Positions 39,601 to 52,700 of a stretch of DNA of 64,000 bases are shown piece after piece. A model generated the notes under the pieces. It made no database searches, was not told the DNA's origin, and saw only the letters and a list, made by a program, of their open reading frames with translations. The translations under genes were made by a program, and so were the position numbers. Origin of the DNA: Xiphophorus maculatus (Eukaryota; Chordata; Actinopteri; Cyprinodontiformes; Poeciliidae). The stretch is taken from the NCBI RefSeq assembly GCF_002775205.1, contig NC_036459.1, positions 2,983,466 to 3,047,465 of the forward strand, in the 5' to 3' direction. The first letter of the stretch is position 1. Every line of letters begins with the position of its first letter.

Positions 39601-42600
39601 TTGGCCCGTTGAGTGAAGACCGTCTGACTTTTATAGAAGCAGATTAGATTGATGGCGTCGTCTCCGTGTGTTGTTTGTTCATCCGTCTCGTTGTTTCAGA
39701 CCACTAATGAGAGGTCATCACTCCTGTAGCAGAGGCCACTCCTCTCTCATCTTTTGGACAAACTTCTAATTGCTAATTTCTACTTTTCTTGTCTTTTCTG
39801 GTTTCCATGACAGAATGTGATTCTTCTTTGTAAAATGTCGTTGGGTTTGGTGTTGGTCCTGTTACAAACTGTCCTGTATTGATTGGTAGATAAACACTAA
39901 AGAAGGTTAATTGCTTCAGTCCAGTGGTAAATGTCAGCAGTGACAAAAGACACTTGCATGTGTCTCAGATGTTGCACTAGATATGATAAGACAGCATTAT
40001 ATTTGTTTATTTCACACACCCAGAATGTTACAGTGTACTTCTCTGAAACTTTCAGATATTTCAAGGCATTAATTAAAGCTTCCTTTCCTTGAACATACAA
40101 AGTGATTTCCCAGAACTACACATATTCATTTTGATTTTGGTGCAAACGGTAAATGATTGGTGCTTCTGCTGATCATCCATCTTGTTTCGCAGGTGGTGTC
40201 TGTGCTGCGTCCTGAGGAGATGTTTGAGTGTGTTTTTACGTGCGGAGCCGACTGTAAGGGAACGTCTCTGTATCCCTGCCTGCAGATCTTTGTCAACAAC
40301 TCCGAGTCCAACTCTGTGGCGCTGCTGCACTTCGACGAACAGCAGCTGGTCCTCAATCCAAAGGTAAACACCACTGGTTCTCTGAGATCCAGCAAATATT
40401 AGAGTGGCATCGACCTCTCTGGCTAACACAACCCTACTATCAGCAAGCATGAATGGCCTTTGTTGAAGCTGTTAGGGGAAAGTTTAGTTTTCATCAGCTG
40501 GATCAATCCTGAATAAGAGAGGCTGGGTAACTAATCTTTTGTAGTCATGGCTTCTTCTTTCACTTTGTGATTCCATTGTTTTTTAATTAACAAACTTCTC
40601 AGGTTTTTGTTTGAGTTTTAGCCACTCTGATACAGTTTAGAAAAAGTTCTCAAGTAGATTTTTCTCATCTCTGATGTCTTTTATTTTTAGGGTTTTTTTT
40701 GGTACTAGAAACCTTTGACAGTTACCAGACAGGAAATGGGCAGAGAGAAGGGAGGAGATGTTAACATGAATATTCAAATTTGTATCATTTTGTATCAGTA
40801 GTGGTTTTATTATATTTTTTTTGTGTATTTATGTTTCACACCAACCTGCAAATTGGCCTGAGGAGGGAAATCACCCTATAATCTGCTAATATCTACATGT
40901 CGATATCATTGATATATAGAAATCTTTTACTTTTTCAGTGAAGTTTATTAGTGGAGTTTGCAGCCAACAGCTTGTCTCTTAAAATCTCACTTTGTCTGTT
41001 TTTATTCTGAATCTGCACTAAAATAAGGAAGTTTGGCCTTTATAAACCCTGGGGTTGACTTAAACTGGTTAGAAAGCGTTTAGATGAGCGGAAACTGATA
41101 CAATAATTCATACAACAGCACCTGTTGTAAAGGTACGCAGTTCTGAATTAGTAGAGATTAAACGTAAAAAGACGCGACTGAGGATGAGGTGAAAGATGAA
41201 GATAAAAATGGAGGCACAGCTGCAGTGATGCTGTTATTTTCCATCCAGCCAGGAGTGTTTGCCGGCTCGGTTTTTGGATTGCAGCCGTCTAAATCTATTT
41301 CTGTTCAGGACTTCAGAGACACACGAGGCGTTTAAAAACCCTCGTCGTCATTAAGAAGCAGCTGATGTTAGAAGCGTCACGTCAGGTTTTCCAGTGAACT
41401 TCTCAGTTTGTTCAGGGTTTCAAAATCTGAGCTGAGCCTTCGTGATCAGGGATCAGAACAGCAGATGCCACATTAAAGTTACCACAGTCTATCAGGAAAA
41501 ACTACAATTCTTCTGTGGAGACGGTTGTTGCTAAGGCTACGACTTAGCAATGACTAAAATAACATTTCTGTTGTTCAGGCCTTCATTTTACTAATTAAGA
41601 TAAGAGATAAGATAAGATTTATTTGTCATTGTCATCAACAGATTACAACGAGATTGAGATTTGCTCGACTCGAGTTAAAATGCAGGTTATGTGTATATAC
41701 ATAATATACAATATACATATACATACATACATAAAAAAGATAAAGAAATAAATAGTACAAAATGAGAAGTAAATAGACATCAGAAGATGGTTGCAGCGCC
41801 TGGAGGTGTCGCAACAGAATTTACATTTTTAACAAAGTGGTGTCAAGAGCAGAAGTTCTTATGCCTTTCAATTTAGTGCTATGATTGCCATCGGGAAAAA
41901 ACTGTTTTTTAGACGATTTGTCCTGGTTTTTATTGCTCTGTATCTCTTGCCTGATGGCAGCAGCTGGAAGAGACCATGGCCAGGGTGTGAAGAGTCATTT
42001 AAAATCTCCAAAACTTTCTTGTGGAGCCTGGAAGTGTAAATCTGTTCCATAGTGGGGAGGGGGCAGCCTATGGTTCTCTCTGCTGCCCTAACAACCCTCT
42101 GGAGCGCCTTCTTGTCCACGGATGTGCTGCTGCCGTACCAGACACACAGACCGTACGTGAGCACGCTCTCTATGGAGCAGTGATAGAAGGCCTGCAGCAG
42201 GTCTGAGGGGAGACGGTTCTTCTTGAGTATTCTCAGAAAGTACAGTCTCTGCTGTGCCTTCTTCAACAGCTCCTTGGTGTTGGTGCTCCAGGTTAGCTTG
42301 TCCTCCAACTCCATGCCCAGAAACCTGATGGTGAGAGGCTGGATGTCCGTTTTGTTCTTCCTGAAGTCGATCACCAGCTCCTTTGTTTTGGAGGTGTTGA
42401 GGAGCAGGTTATTGACTTTGCACCACTCTGACAGCCGCTTCACCTCATCCCTGTACTCCAGCTCCCCCTTCCCGCCTGAGATGAGACCAACAACAGTCGT
42501 GTCATCTGCAAACTTTATGATCTTGTTGCTGAGGTGGTTGGAGACACAGTCATGAGTGTAGAGGGTGTAGAGAAGTGGGCTGAGCACGCAACCCTGTGGA

Positions 42601-45600
42601 GATCCGGTGTTCAGGCTCAGAGCAGTGGAGGTGTGGGGGCCCAGTCTGACCCTCTGGGAGCGACCTGTTAGGAAGGCCAGGATCCAACTGCAGGTGGCTG
42701 ATGGGAGCCCAAGGTTTGCTAGCTTGAACACCAGACGTTGGGGAAGTATGGTTCAACGCGACTGCTATCAAACTTCTATGTGTTTAAAGCGCAGAAGAAG
42801 AACGTGGATGGCACACTTCAGCGCTCTGATTACAGAAGTAATAAAGACTTGAGCTGTTTATGGATAAGTTTATTTAACAATGGGAGCCAACAGGATCGTC
42901 GCTAGACTGTAACAAGACCAGATAAACTATCAGCAACGGCTGTTTGTGGAGCATTGCCTGAAACTTCAGCAGAGAAGTCTGTTGGATGTGAAGTCAGAAC
43001 CAAGAGTGGTGGGATTGTGATGTCATTGACACAAACTGCTTTCATAGTTTCAGAATAATCGTCTGTCTTTTTCTGGAGCAGAATTATTATGAATTATGAT
43101 GCATGTCTCTCACCAACGTTGTATGTTGGATAAAATGCGACATGACCGTTCAGACTGAAAACGCTTTGAATAAAAATCAGATATCCGATTTAGTTCAAAT
43201 CAGATTTTTTGGGAGGTGGAAAGATCAGATTTGTCCGTTCAGACTGTCGAGAAAAAATTTGTGGCTTGCAGCTGTAGACTCGTTCAGGTCAGAAACATCA
43301 CATCTAAGTGAAAAATACATCTGTAAAATCCATCGTCTTCCACTTATTCTATGTAAGTTGTTAAAATAACGGGTCCAAAAAGTAAAAACAATCCTCCCTC
43401 ATCCCATTAACCTTCTGTCCAGCTCTGTTCCCAGCTCAGAGGAGACACAGCAGCTGCTTTATGAGACACACTTCATCACTTCTCTCAGAACAGGAAACAC
43501 AAAATACAGTTTGTACAGACAGACCAAAAATTTTAGTTGTAACATTCAGGTAGTTTGGGTCAGAGTTTGCCTGGTTCATGCAGTAAGATTTTAAAATTGT
43601 TTTTCTTGGCACATGTTGGGGACATTGCCAGCAATTAGCATTAATTAAAAGCTGCAGCCTGCCTGAGGACTGTCAAGTTTAAAAATATTTTGTTTTTTAA
43701 CACTTCAGATCAGCTCCCACCTCTGTCGGATGTTAGATGGAAAGAAAACAGCGGCCCTTTTACATGACTTATTCAGTGAAGTAGAGATTATCATTTAATA
43801 TGTTAAGCTGAAGTCTGAGGTGTTATTTCCAGAGATCAGTGAATGCAGCACAGCTGGGACGTTCAGGTGTCTTCACCATCTGTGAGATTCAAGCCAAAAT
43901 AATAAAACGGCACTACATTAACCCAGAAGTTTACCCCCCTCCAACCTCGCCGCATGGCCGGGCCGTCACCACGGCAACAGAGTAAATATAGAGGGCAGAG
44001 ATCTCGCATCAGCTATGGTGCTCTGTCGCCATGGCGACCGATAATGTGGAGACGAGGAGAGAGAGGGAGGGCGAGTCACGCTTCATTCAGGAATCCTTTA
44101 ATCTCCCTAGAGGGAGAAAGGAAACCTCGGAGGCTCCGCCCACTCCTTACATCATCATCATCATCACCGCCAGGTTAACCTCAGGGATTAAACTCTGTTT
44201 ATCCTCAACCAATCACACAGGAAGGCAAACAAGAACACAAACAACCTCTAGGCCATGATTGAATGCAGAATAATTATAAAGAATGAAAAAGTAATCATCA
44301 GGAAACTGTTCAATACGCTGCATTGACATTTTACTGTCGTTATTTTCACATTTAAAAGAAAAGTTAGAAAAAAATGGCCTAAATGACTCATGTGTTTTTG
44401 AAAAGTTGCTCAGATTTACTGTATAAGGAATAAAGTTAATTATTTTTTGCTTTTGACCAATAACAAAATTGTACATTTTGGATCATTATCCTGCTGAAAA
44501 CTGCAGCGATGTTCAGTTTTCCAGAGAGTTTCTGATGCTGAACTCTCTGATGAGGTTCCCAGACTTTCTGGAAGAGAAACAATCCCGCAGCATCATAGAT
44601 TCTCCCCCGTACTTAGCAATGTGCTATCAGGTTTGTAACTTATTCTGGGGTCCCGATAACAGGACCCCAGAACTCCTCAGTTAATTCCCTGTAACCGGAT
44701 CACTCCTAGAGATGTTTAGTATTAAAATAAGCTCTCCTTGTTTCACATCAGGGTGTGAAAAATAAGAAACTCCACAAGTCTGAAAAAAATCGAAACTTTT
44801 TTGGCTCTAATAACGTCCAAAATCACATCAGGAATTAATGTTGGAGTCAGGATAATCCATCTCTTGTTACCATGGTGATGTATCATTTGAATCGTCAGTT
44901 TGCTGTCAGGTTTACTTTATTTTAAAGTGTAACGTTTTAAAGTAAAATTATATTAAACATTAATTTAGGGCTAGACAATAAATCAATAACGATATTTATT
45001 GAGATAGATACATGATCAATATCAATAGATAACACGTCTGATGATATTCACTCCAATCCAGAACTAGACAGCCAAGGAAAGGCTTTAGCTGCTCAACCGT
45101 TTGTAGCCGCTCAACTAACTCTCTCATTCTTTGGTTGCCTAGCAACAACCTGTTGAGTAACTGGCGCAGCAGCAGTTTAAGGTTTCACAACTGTTCCTCA
45201 TAACTGCTTAAAAATAAAAAAATGTGAAGTGAAAACTGTAGATAAAACAGAAGTGGTCACACCTTCAATTTGGCTGTATGTCAGATATTTAAAACAAAAA
45301 AACGAATCAATACTTATCGATATGGACTGATATGAAGCGATTATATTGTGATGCGTTTTTCAACATTATCGCCCAGCCTTGTATTAACTTAATAATTATG
45401 CTGCAGTTTGATGTTTGATGTGGATCATTAGCAGTCAACCAGCTGCAGGTCCAGTAATACAGCTAATGAGTGATCAGACTGAAGTTGTAATATTAATTGT
45501 AGATAAATGAAAGCATGAAGTTTGAGCCTTTCAGCATCAGAAGTGACTGTAAACTCAGTGAACTACAGCTCTGCTATCTGTGCAACTGTTGATGTATTTG

Positions 45601-48600
45601 TGATTTCTAGCTGCTAGAGCTGACTGACAGCAAATAAACAGAGAAAATAAAGAACATTTCATTTACCTTTAAGTCCTCCTGAGCTCTGTGACCTTTCACC
45701 AGCAGACACACAGGCAGCATTAATTGCAGACTCGTCTGAAATGGACTTTGTGGATGTAAACCGGCTGACTGAGAGCCAGATGAAGAGAGGTTTTCTCCCA
45801 GTTAATTGGTGTTGTGTCTATAGGGGGCGGTTAGTTAATGGAGCCGCCCGCAGACTAAATGACTGACATGACATTAAGATCTACGTCAGCTCACAATCTG
45901 TATGTGAAGCAAAGATGTTCAAGAAACAAACCCAGGAGATGGATCACTACATATCCTTAACATGAACTAGTTCTTAAAACTCAGTTCAGTTTGGTTACAA
46001 TGAATTCATTCATGTTCATAGTTCACCATCTAAACCTTTTGTATTGAGTTCTCATTTTCACTTTCAACATTTAATTCCCAAAACTGCTTTTCTCATTCAT
46101 GTGTTCAATGATTTTTTTCAACATATTTGACAAAAAAGTGCTTATTGTAGACACATTGTAAATACAGCCATCTTTAACCTTTGAGATTTGTTTATTTTTT
46201 CTCTTTCAACTGGAGTTGAAAAACTCAAAATATAACTCAAAGTCTGATGTTGCGTTCCAGTTGTACTCAGAACTGGGGAATTCTGATTTTCCAGTTGGAA
46301 AAATAAACTGGAATGCCATACAAATTGGATTTCCAAGTCCCACTACCAAAGTTATGACTTGAAAGGCCAACTTCCTGTTTTAACATGGCCGCTCCTCTCA
46401 TCAACGTAATACAGTGGAAACGTGTTTAGTGCCTGTTACTCTAAATTGAACAAATTGAAAGAAGTTTTTGCTTATGGAAAATAAAACTTAAAATGAAGTT
46501 TGTAAGAGTTTATGGGCGCCGCCATGTTGAAATTCTGACGTCAAACCCAGCTCCGAGTTCCCACTTCCCAATGAGTTAATAACTCATTTTAACAATTTTA
46601 TGATCACAAAATTAAAATAAATTCAGGTCATCTATACATATTTGTGTCTGTGAAGGTGTGAAGCCACCGTGATGTTTGTTTTTAATAAAATCTTCATCCT
46701 GCATCAGCTGACAAAATTATTCATTCTGTTGTTACGGTAACTTACCTGCAGGTTGGTTGGAGAAAATGGTTCAGTGCTTCAGCTTTTCTGTGCATCATTT
46801 CCCTCCCATAACTCAAAATGAAAAACAGTGAAGTCTGACTTCACACTTTGTGAATCAGCTGATCAGAGTGCTCTAATTTGCATGGTAATGCATCAACACA
46901 CACTCAGGTTTGATGGTTTTGTCACATTTTAATTAGAGCTACAGGTCTGCGTGGTTATCTGATGAAAAACGGCACTTCATCATTTTCTATTTAAGGGGAG
47001 CTGGATGTATGCTGAGCTAAGAGTGCTTTTGTTTTTAAAAAAGGATTAATTAAACCTGACTCGGAGCCTTAAAGGTGAGACGACCCTGCCCTTCAGTGGA
47101 GCCATAATAACGTCCTCATGAGGTCCAAAACCTTCAGGAACAACTCACATCATTTTTATTATCCTTCTAGACTTTTCCTGTTCTTATTTCTACAGATAAT
47201 TTCTGTAGGAACAAAAATGAAATGAACTCCTGACCTCAATAAAGGAAAGATGGCTCAGGGTGTCGGTGTGTGTGGGTGTGTCGGGGTGTGTGTGTGTTTA
47301 TATGGATGTGATCAGAACATTTGCTGCCCTCAGAGCGGTGGAGGTGAATCCAGGTTTCCTTTCAGGTTGAGAAATGTTTAAAGGGGACATTCTACATTTT
47401 TATATTTTCGTTTTGGTTTCTACTGCTTCTAGAAACCGTCCAAGCACTTAATAAAAAAACAAAAAAAAAACATCCAGTCTGTTTTTGGCAATAAGTTAAT
47501 AATTTTTGGTGTCTGGAAAATGAGCTGTTTCAAATACTTTCCAATTGTTGAGTCACACTGTGCCATTACCTGGCAACCCCAGCACTCCACCCGTTACCTA
47601 GCAACCCAAGCACAGTTCCCTCATATTTGGTCAGCTGGTTTTACTGCTGTATGCCTTGTACAATGGCTGCTGGATAAGACAGATTTGTTGATGTTGACTT
47701 AACATCCAGAATCCACTTGCTGCATTCTAGATGGTTGTGCAGGAGGCACTACTAATTCTTTTTAAATATGTAATGATTGTATAATTGCACATTTGTTTGC
47801 AGCTATTTTCACCTGCTAGTGTAAACATTGAGTTGAGGGGCGTGGCCAGCAGCTGCTTATTTGGGTTTAAAGTGGCAGGAGGCCAAAATAGGCAGAACTG
47901 AGCTGACTAAAATCTCATCTAAATATGATTTTATGCGAATAATATAATGAACATGTTTTTTTTATCACCTTATGCTAACCTGCTCAAGGAAGTATAATAG
48001 GTCACCTTTACCAGCGGGTGAATAAAGGAAATAGATTACTTAACTGTGTTGGAAGGTCATTAGCTGATTAGTCTGTGAACTCTGGTTGGAGTTCAGAACA
48101 TTCCTCTGGTTGATCATAAAACATAACTTTCATCAAAGCCCGACTCTTTGCACTGCAGCCTCCGTTACCCCCGAACATAGCAGCGTTTATACACGATTGT
48201 TCAGACAGTGTTCCCAGAATGCTTTTCACTTGTTCTGAAAGGTACTACATCCTTCCCTGAAAGTCTTTCCATCCAACTAAAGCTGCTTTGGCTCCACCGG
48301 TGATCTGTAAAACCTCCACACAGATGTTGGCTGTGATGAGGATTACTCCACATGAGAGCTCATTTCTCAAAGAGATTTTGTTTGTTGCACATAGCTCCTG
48401 CTGCAGCTGTCCCTCCAGTGGTTCAAACTTGATTTCCTTCCTTCTGAATGGAAATCCGAAGGTGTGTTAGCAGGACGGTTAGAAACCTGCTGCTTTTAGC
48501 GGCTGAAGTGATAATGAAAACAAACTAAATGTTTTTCCATTTTGCTTTCAAGCAGCTCCACTGTTACCCTTTTTTTAGACGTGTAAATAGACAGCCTAAG

Positions 48601-49733
48601 AACATTTAAGTTGTCTAGTAAACTTTAATAAATTCCAGTCCGTTTAAAGTTTGGTTTGTTTGGTGAGGTGTGAAATTGGACTAAAAAAAGCGAACCCATG
48701 GACTTTTCCAAAACAAGGAATCGACTCCAGTCCAGGGCATTCTGGGTAAATAAAACCAAAACAAATGCAATGCCTTTAGCAGGAGAAATGGCTTGTTGTC
48801 TTTTACAAAAGACAAAAGAGAAATCCTACAACAGCTAAAATCTGACGCCGCTCCATTTTTGTTTACATTTTGCGAAGACGAAAGTTGCGTTCAGTGTCGT
48901 CTTCAGACATTTTTATGCCATTTCCTTCAGTGGTTCTTGTTGCAGTGCCCCCACAGGCGAGGAGGAGAACTGGTTTGTTAATGGTTTGGCTGGTATGAAA
49001 GAGAACCACAGCAGCTGAAAATGTTAAAAATGTTGCAGTTTTGATCCCCAGTCGAACCGAATCTACTGGACTATCAGGTGTAAATTTCACTCAGCAAAAC
49101 AATTTTAAAAGTCCAGAAGAAAATGCCCAATTATACAAGCAAAACATGTGATTTTAGCTGAAACAAATTGACAACCAACAGACAGGATCACATTTTCATG
49201 GGAAATAAAATAACAACGCAGTAAAATTTTACATAACTCCTGCCGTTTTGTTTACTAAATCTGTTTAGGTTTTAGATTTTTATTTAAACAAAGCTAGAGT
49301 ATGTCTGAAGCAGTGATGGCAAAGTAGAGGATGATATTTTAGCTTCCAAAATCCTTGTGTGATAATTAGGAATCGTTGAGATGTTGATCAAATCAATGCT
49401 GGTTGATTTATTGAGTCTGTAGACGGAAGCAGCTGCAGACCTCTGGCCTTCTTCCAGCGAATCGGATGAATTAGAGACTAACCTCCTTCAGTTTCTGTCA
49501 TCTAAAGAGCAAATGTCACCAGTTCTGGGCCTAAAATCCTTCATGTGGCGTCTCAATAATGAGACGGCGACACGAACATGATGTGACAGAAAAGATACGG
49601 AGGAAGGAAGACAGGAGAAGGGGCAGGTGGGCGGCCTCGTTCAGCCAATTACTGCTCCAGTAATTTCCTCGTTTATGACTTAATTATGTTATAAATGTAA
49701 ATGATGAGATTTGTGGGTAACAACAGGGCAACG

Positions 49734-49791
<58 letters not shown>

Positions 49792-52700
49792 AGACATTAT
49801 AATTCATATTAAGAGTCTCAAGTCTTCAGCATTCTTGTAATGTAGCTGATAATCTATCAAATTGATAATATGTCAGGAACAAGATTGTTTCCTTGAGAGC
49901 TCATTTTCTTTCAATTAAATTAGATAATAATATTTGCTAATTTAAGACACTTTTTCAGTTATTCTCTCCTTAAATAATTTATTAATAATCCTAAATGCCA
50001 AAGACAAAACTGGCAAATGAGTAAATAAAAACATTGCTTAGTTTTTGTCAAGGTACTTTGTTATTTACCTCCTAGCTTTATATTCCTACAAGTTTGATTT
50101 TTCTTGTTACAAATTCCACTAAAGTTTAATTACATTTCTAAAGTTTTCTGAAAATAATATTACCCAAATATTATGGCCAAAAGTTTGGATGTTGTTTTTG
50201 ATTTTTCAGATATGGAATTATTTAGTAAAAATAGATTCTATTAAAGCAAAACAAAAAAAACAGTTTTTATTGTATTTTTTGCTCTGACAGAAATTCAATA
50301 AAGAAACTACTTACAGAAACATTGCGGCTGGAGAAACGGTTTCCTGGATCATCCAGAACTTTATGGTGAGAGTTTCCTCTGCAGTGAGGAAATCCAATTC
50401 AATCTAATTCAATAAAAGTTTATTTGTCCCCGAGGGGAAATTTAAAGGCAGAAAATAAACACAATCAAATCCAGGAGGGGGTAAATTTCTGAAGTTTCTT
50501 CAGCTGCTTGTTCTTGCGCATAAATCACACATTTGGTCAGTTTACTTGTTTAAAAACTCAAATTAGCAATTTATTCATCTTTGGGTTGGTTTGGTGCTTG
50601 GAATCCTTAAAAATAATTTGATTTCATTTAGATTTTTATCCACATCTGGAAAATGTTTAAGTTTTGTATAAAGTCCTTGAAAGTGCTTGATATTTAAACT
50701 GCAGAGTTTAGCAATAAAGTTCAATCTAACGTTTGATTAAAAGCCTAATTTTGGAGAAGGTTATTTGCAGTTGAAAGCAGATATTTACATACAATCTAAT
50801 TAAAATACACATTATTTTCTCTCTCTCTGAATTTAAATCAGATTAATCTTTTTTTATTTTATGTCAGCTAGAATTACCAAAATTATTTCTATTTGCTAAA
50901 TTCCAGAAAATGAATACATTTTATATTTAAGAACTTATTTTGACTAATAATGGTCTTCATTTTAACACAATATGTTTGGATTTTTTTTATGTATTGAATA
51001 TTTATTATTCTTAATGCCTCAGTGACTCACTTTGTCATTGAGGCAATTCAATCTCTGTACTTGGAATAAAGATTTGATATATTTTATTACATTAAAGTTA
51101 TTGAAATTGGGGAATTTAACAAAAAATGCCCCAATTTCATTTCAAACATTTAAAAACAAAAATGTCACAAAAATATTAACAGCAGTAATAAATTATGTAA
51201 AATAATAAGTTGAAACATGTTTTTTTTTAGTTTATTTGTCTTGTTTTTATCTCCAAACTGTGGCGGTGGTGGAACAGTTTAAAAACTTTGAAAATGCTTG
51301 AAAAGTTCTTCTATCTAATCAAATCCTGATTTTTCTTGCTCCTCTAATTTACGCCGCACTTGATTTGTTGTCTGATTTGGGATTTTTTGGATGACTTGTG
51401 CATCTCAACTTCAGATTTAGCTTGTGATTTAATCAGGCTGTCTTTAATTAGGCCATGTTTGTGTCGGCGTGAGGATTTAACGTCTCTACCTTCATGAAGT
51501 TATCATGACTCAGCAGAAATGCTCAGAGCTTTTCTGCTGAGTCATGGCTGTTTGTCAGACAGGTAGACGTGGCTTCGTGTTAATCCGTTTAGTCGAGTCA
51601 GACAGAAAGCCTCTCACAGATCCTGATTATCTGTTTAAATTCATTACAGAAACAAGCGCTGCGCTTCCATAACGTCAGCACTTTCTGCTCTGCTGTCAGA
51701 TTACAGAAAAAACACAAAATCTCATCATTTGTGGCTCTTCTTCAGTCATTAACTACTTCTTGGTGGCTTTATAATCCTATTTATTTTGTTTTCAAATGTT
51801 TTGTGGTTAGTTTCTGTTGTGGCTGATTTGTAAATTCCTTTTTATTATTTTATCTTCATTAGTTCCCAAGGAAGCTAATTTTACTAGACATATGGTCACA
51901 ATACCATAATCTCAATAAAAGAAAAAGTTAATAAAGCAAAATTACAATTCTATATTTTAGGGAAAGATTACAGCATTTAACAAAATAGAATCATTTAAAA
52001 GAAAAGTAAAATTAAATGGTAAGAAACACAATGAAACAAATACAAATAAACAAATTAAAAACATATCAAATAATGATAATGTGTATCTACTATCAGAGAC
52101 TTACAGTCTTCCTTACTTTATCTTGTAATTTAGAAATGTTATTTTTCCATTTTATACATGTTAAATGTTGTATCCATCCAGTCAACCGGTTTGTAAATTC
52201 AATGAACATTTTTCATGTTTCTTTATGTTTTGCTGTCATTTTCCATGTTGGTGCATTTCTGTTTCTCCTGATCACGTTTTTGTTCCTTTTGTTGTCGTTT
52301 TGAATTGATTCAGGCTCATTTCTGTCTCTGTTTATGTTTTGCTGCTCAGTCTCTTGTGTTTTGGCCTAATATCCGGTTTGGAGGCTGGAAGGAGAACTTT
52401 GTGTTTTCTTTCTGTCTCTGTAATTTCAGACCAATCATGAAATCATGGAGCTTCTCTCCTTGGTTGATCTGATCAGCCTGATGGGATGTGATGGATGCTG
52501 CTGTGCTCACAGTTAATTGTTTTCAGTGTCTGCTGTCATATTAATGTTTCATCATTTTTAATTTAAGACTGTTTGGACCAGAACGGAAATGGCCAGAGGA
52601 CAGAAATGTTGTCAAAAACGTTCTTTGGAAAGTTAATTTCATACTGGACTGGTTTAATATTAGACAGAGAGAATAAAAAATGAGACATTTTACTCCTGTA

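Larger units (their letters stand above)
35011..40192 (+). other. kcnmb4: KCNMB4 intron 1
   Basis: It holds a (TA)n array at 36551-36604, a fish repeat at 37456-38045 and GACTTGGACTC-type repeats at 38615-38960. No other gene is visible. Confidence 0.6.
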
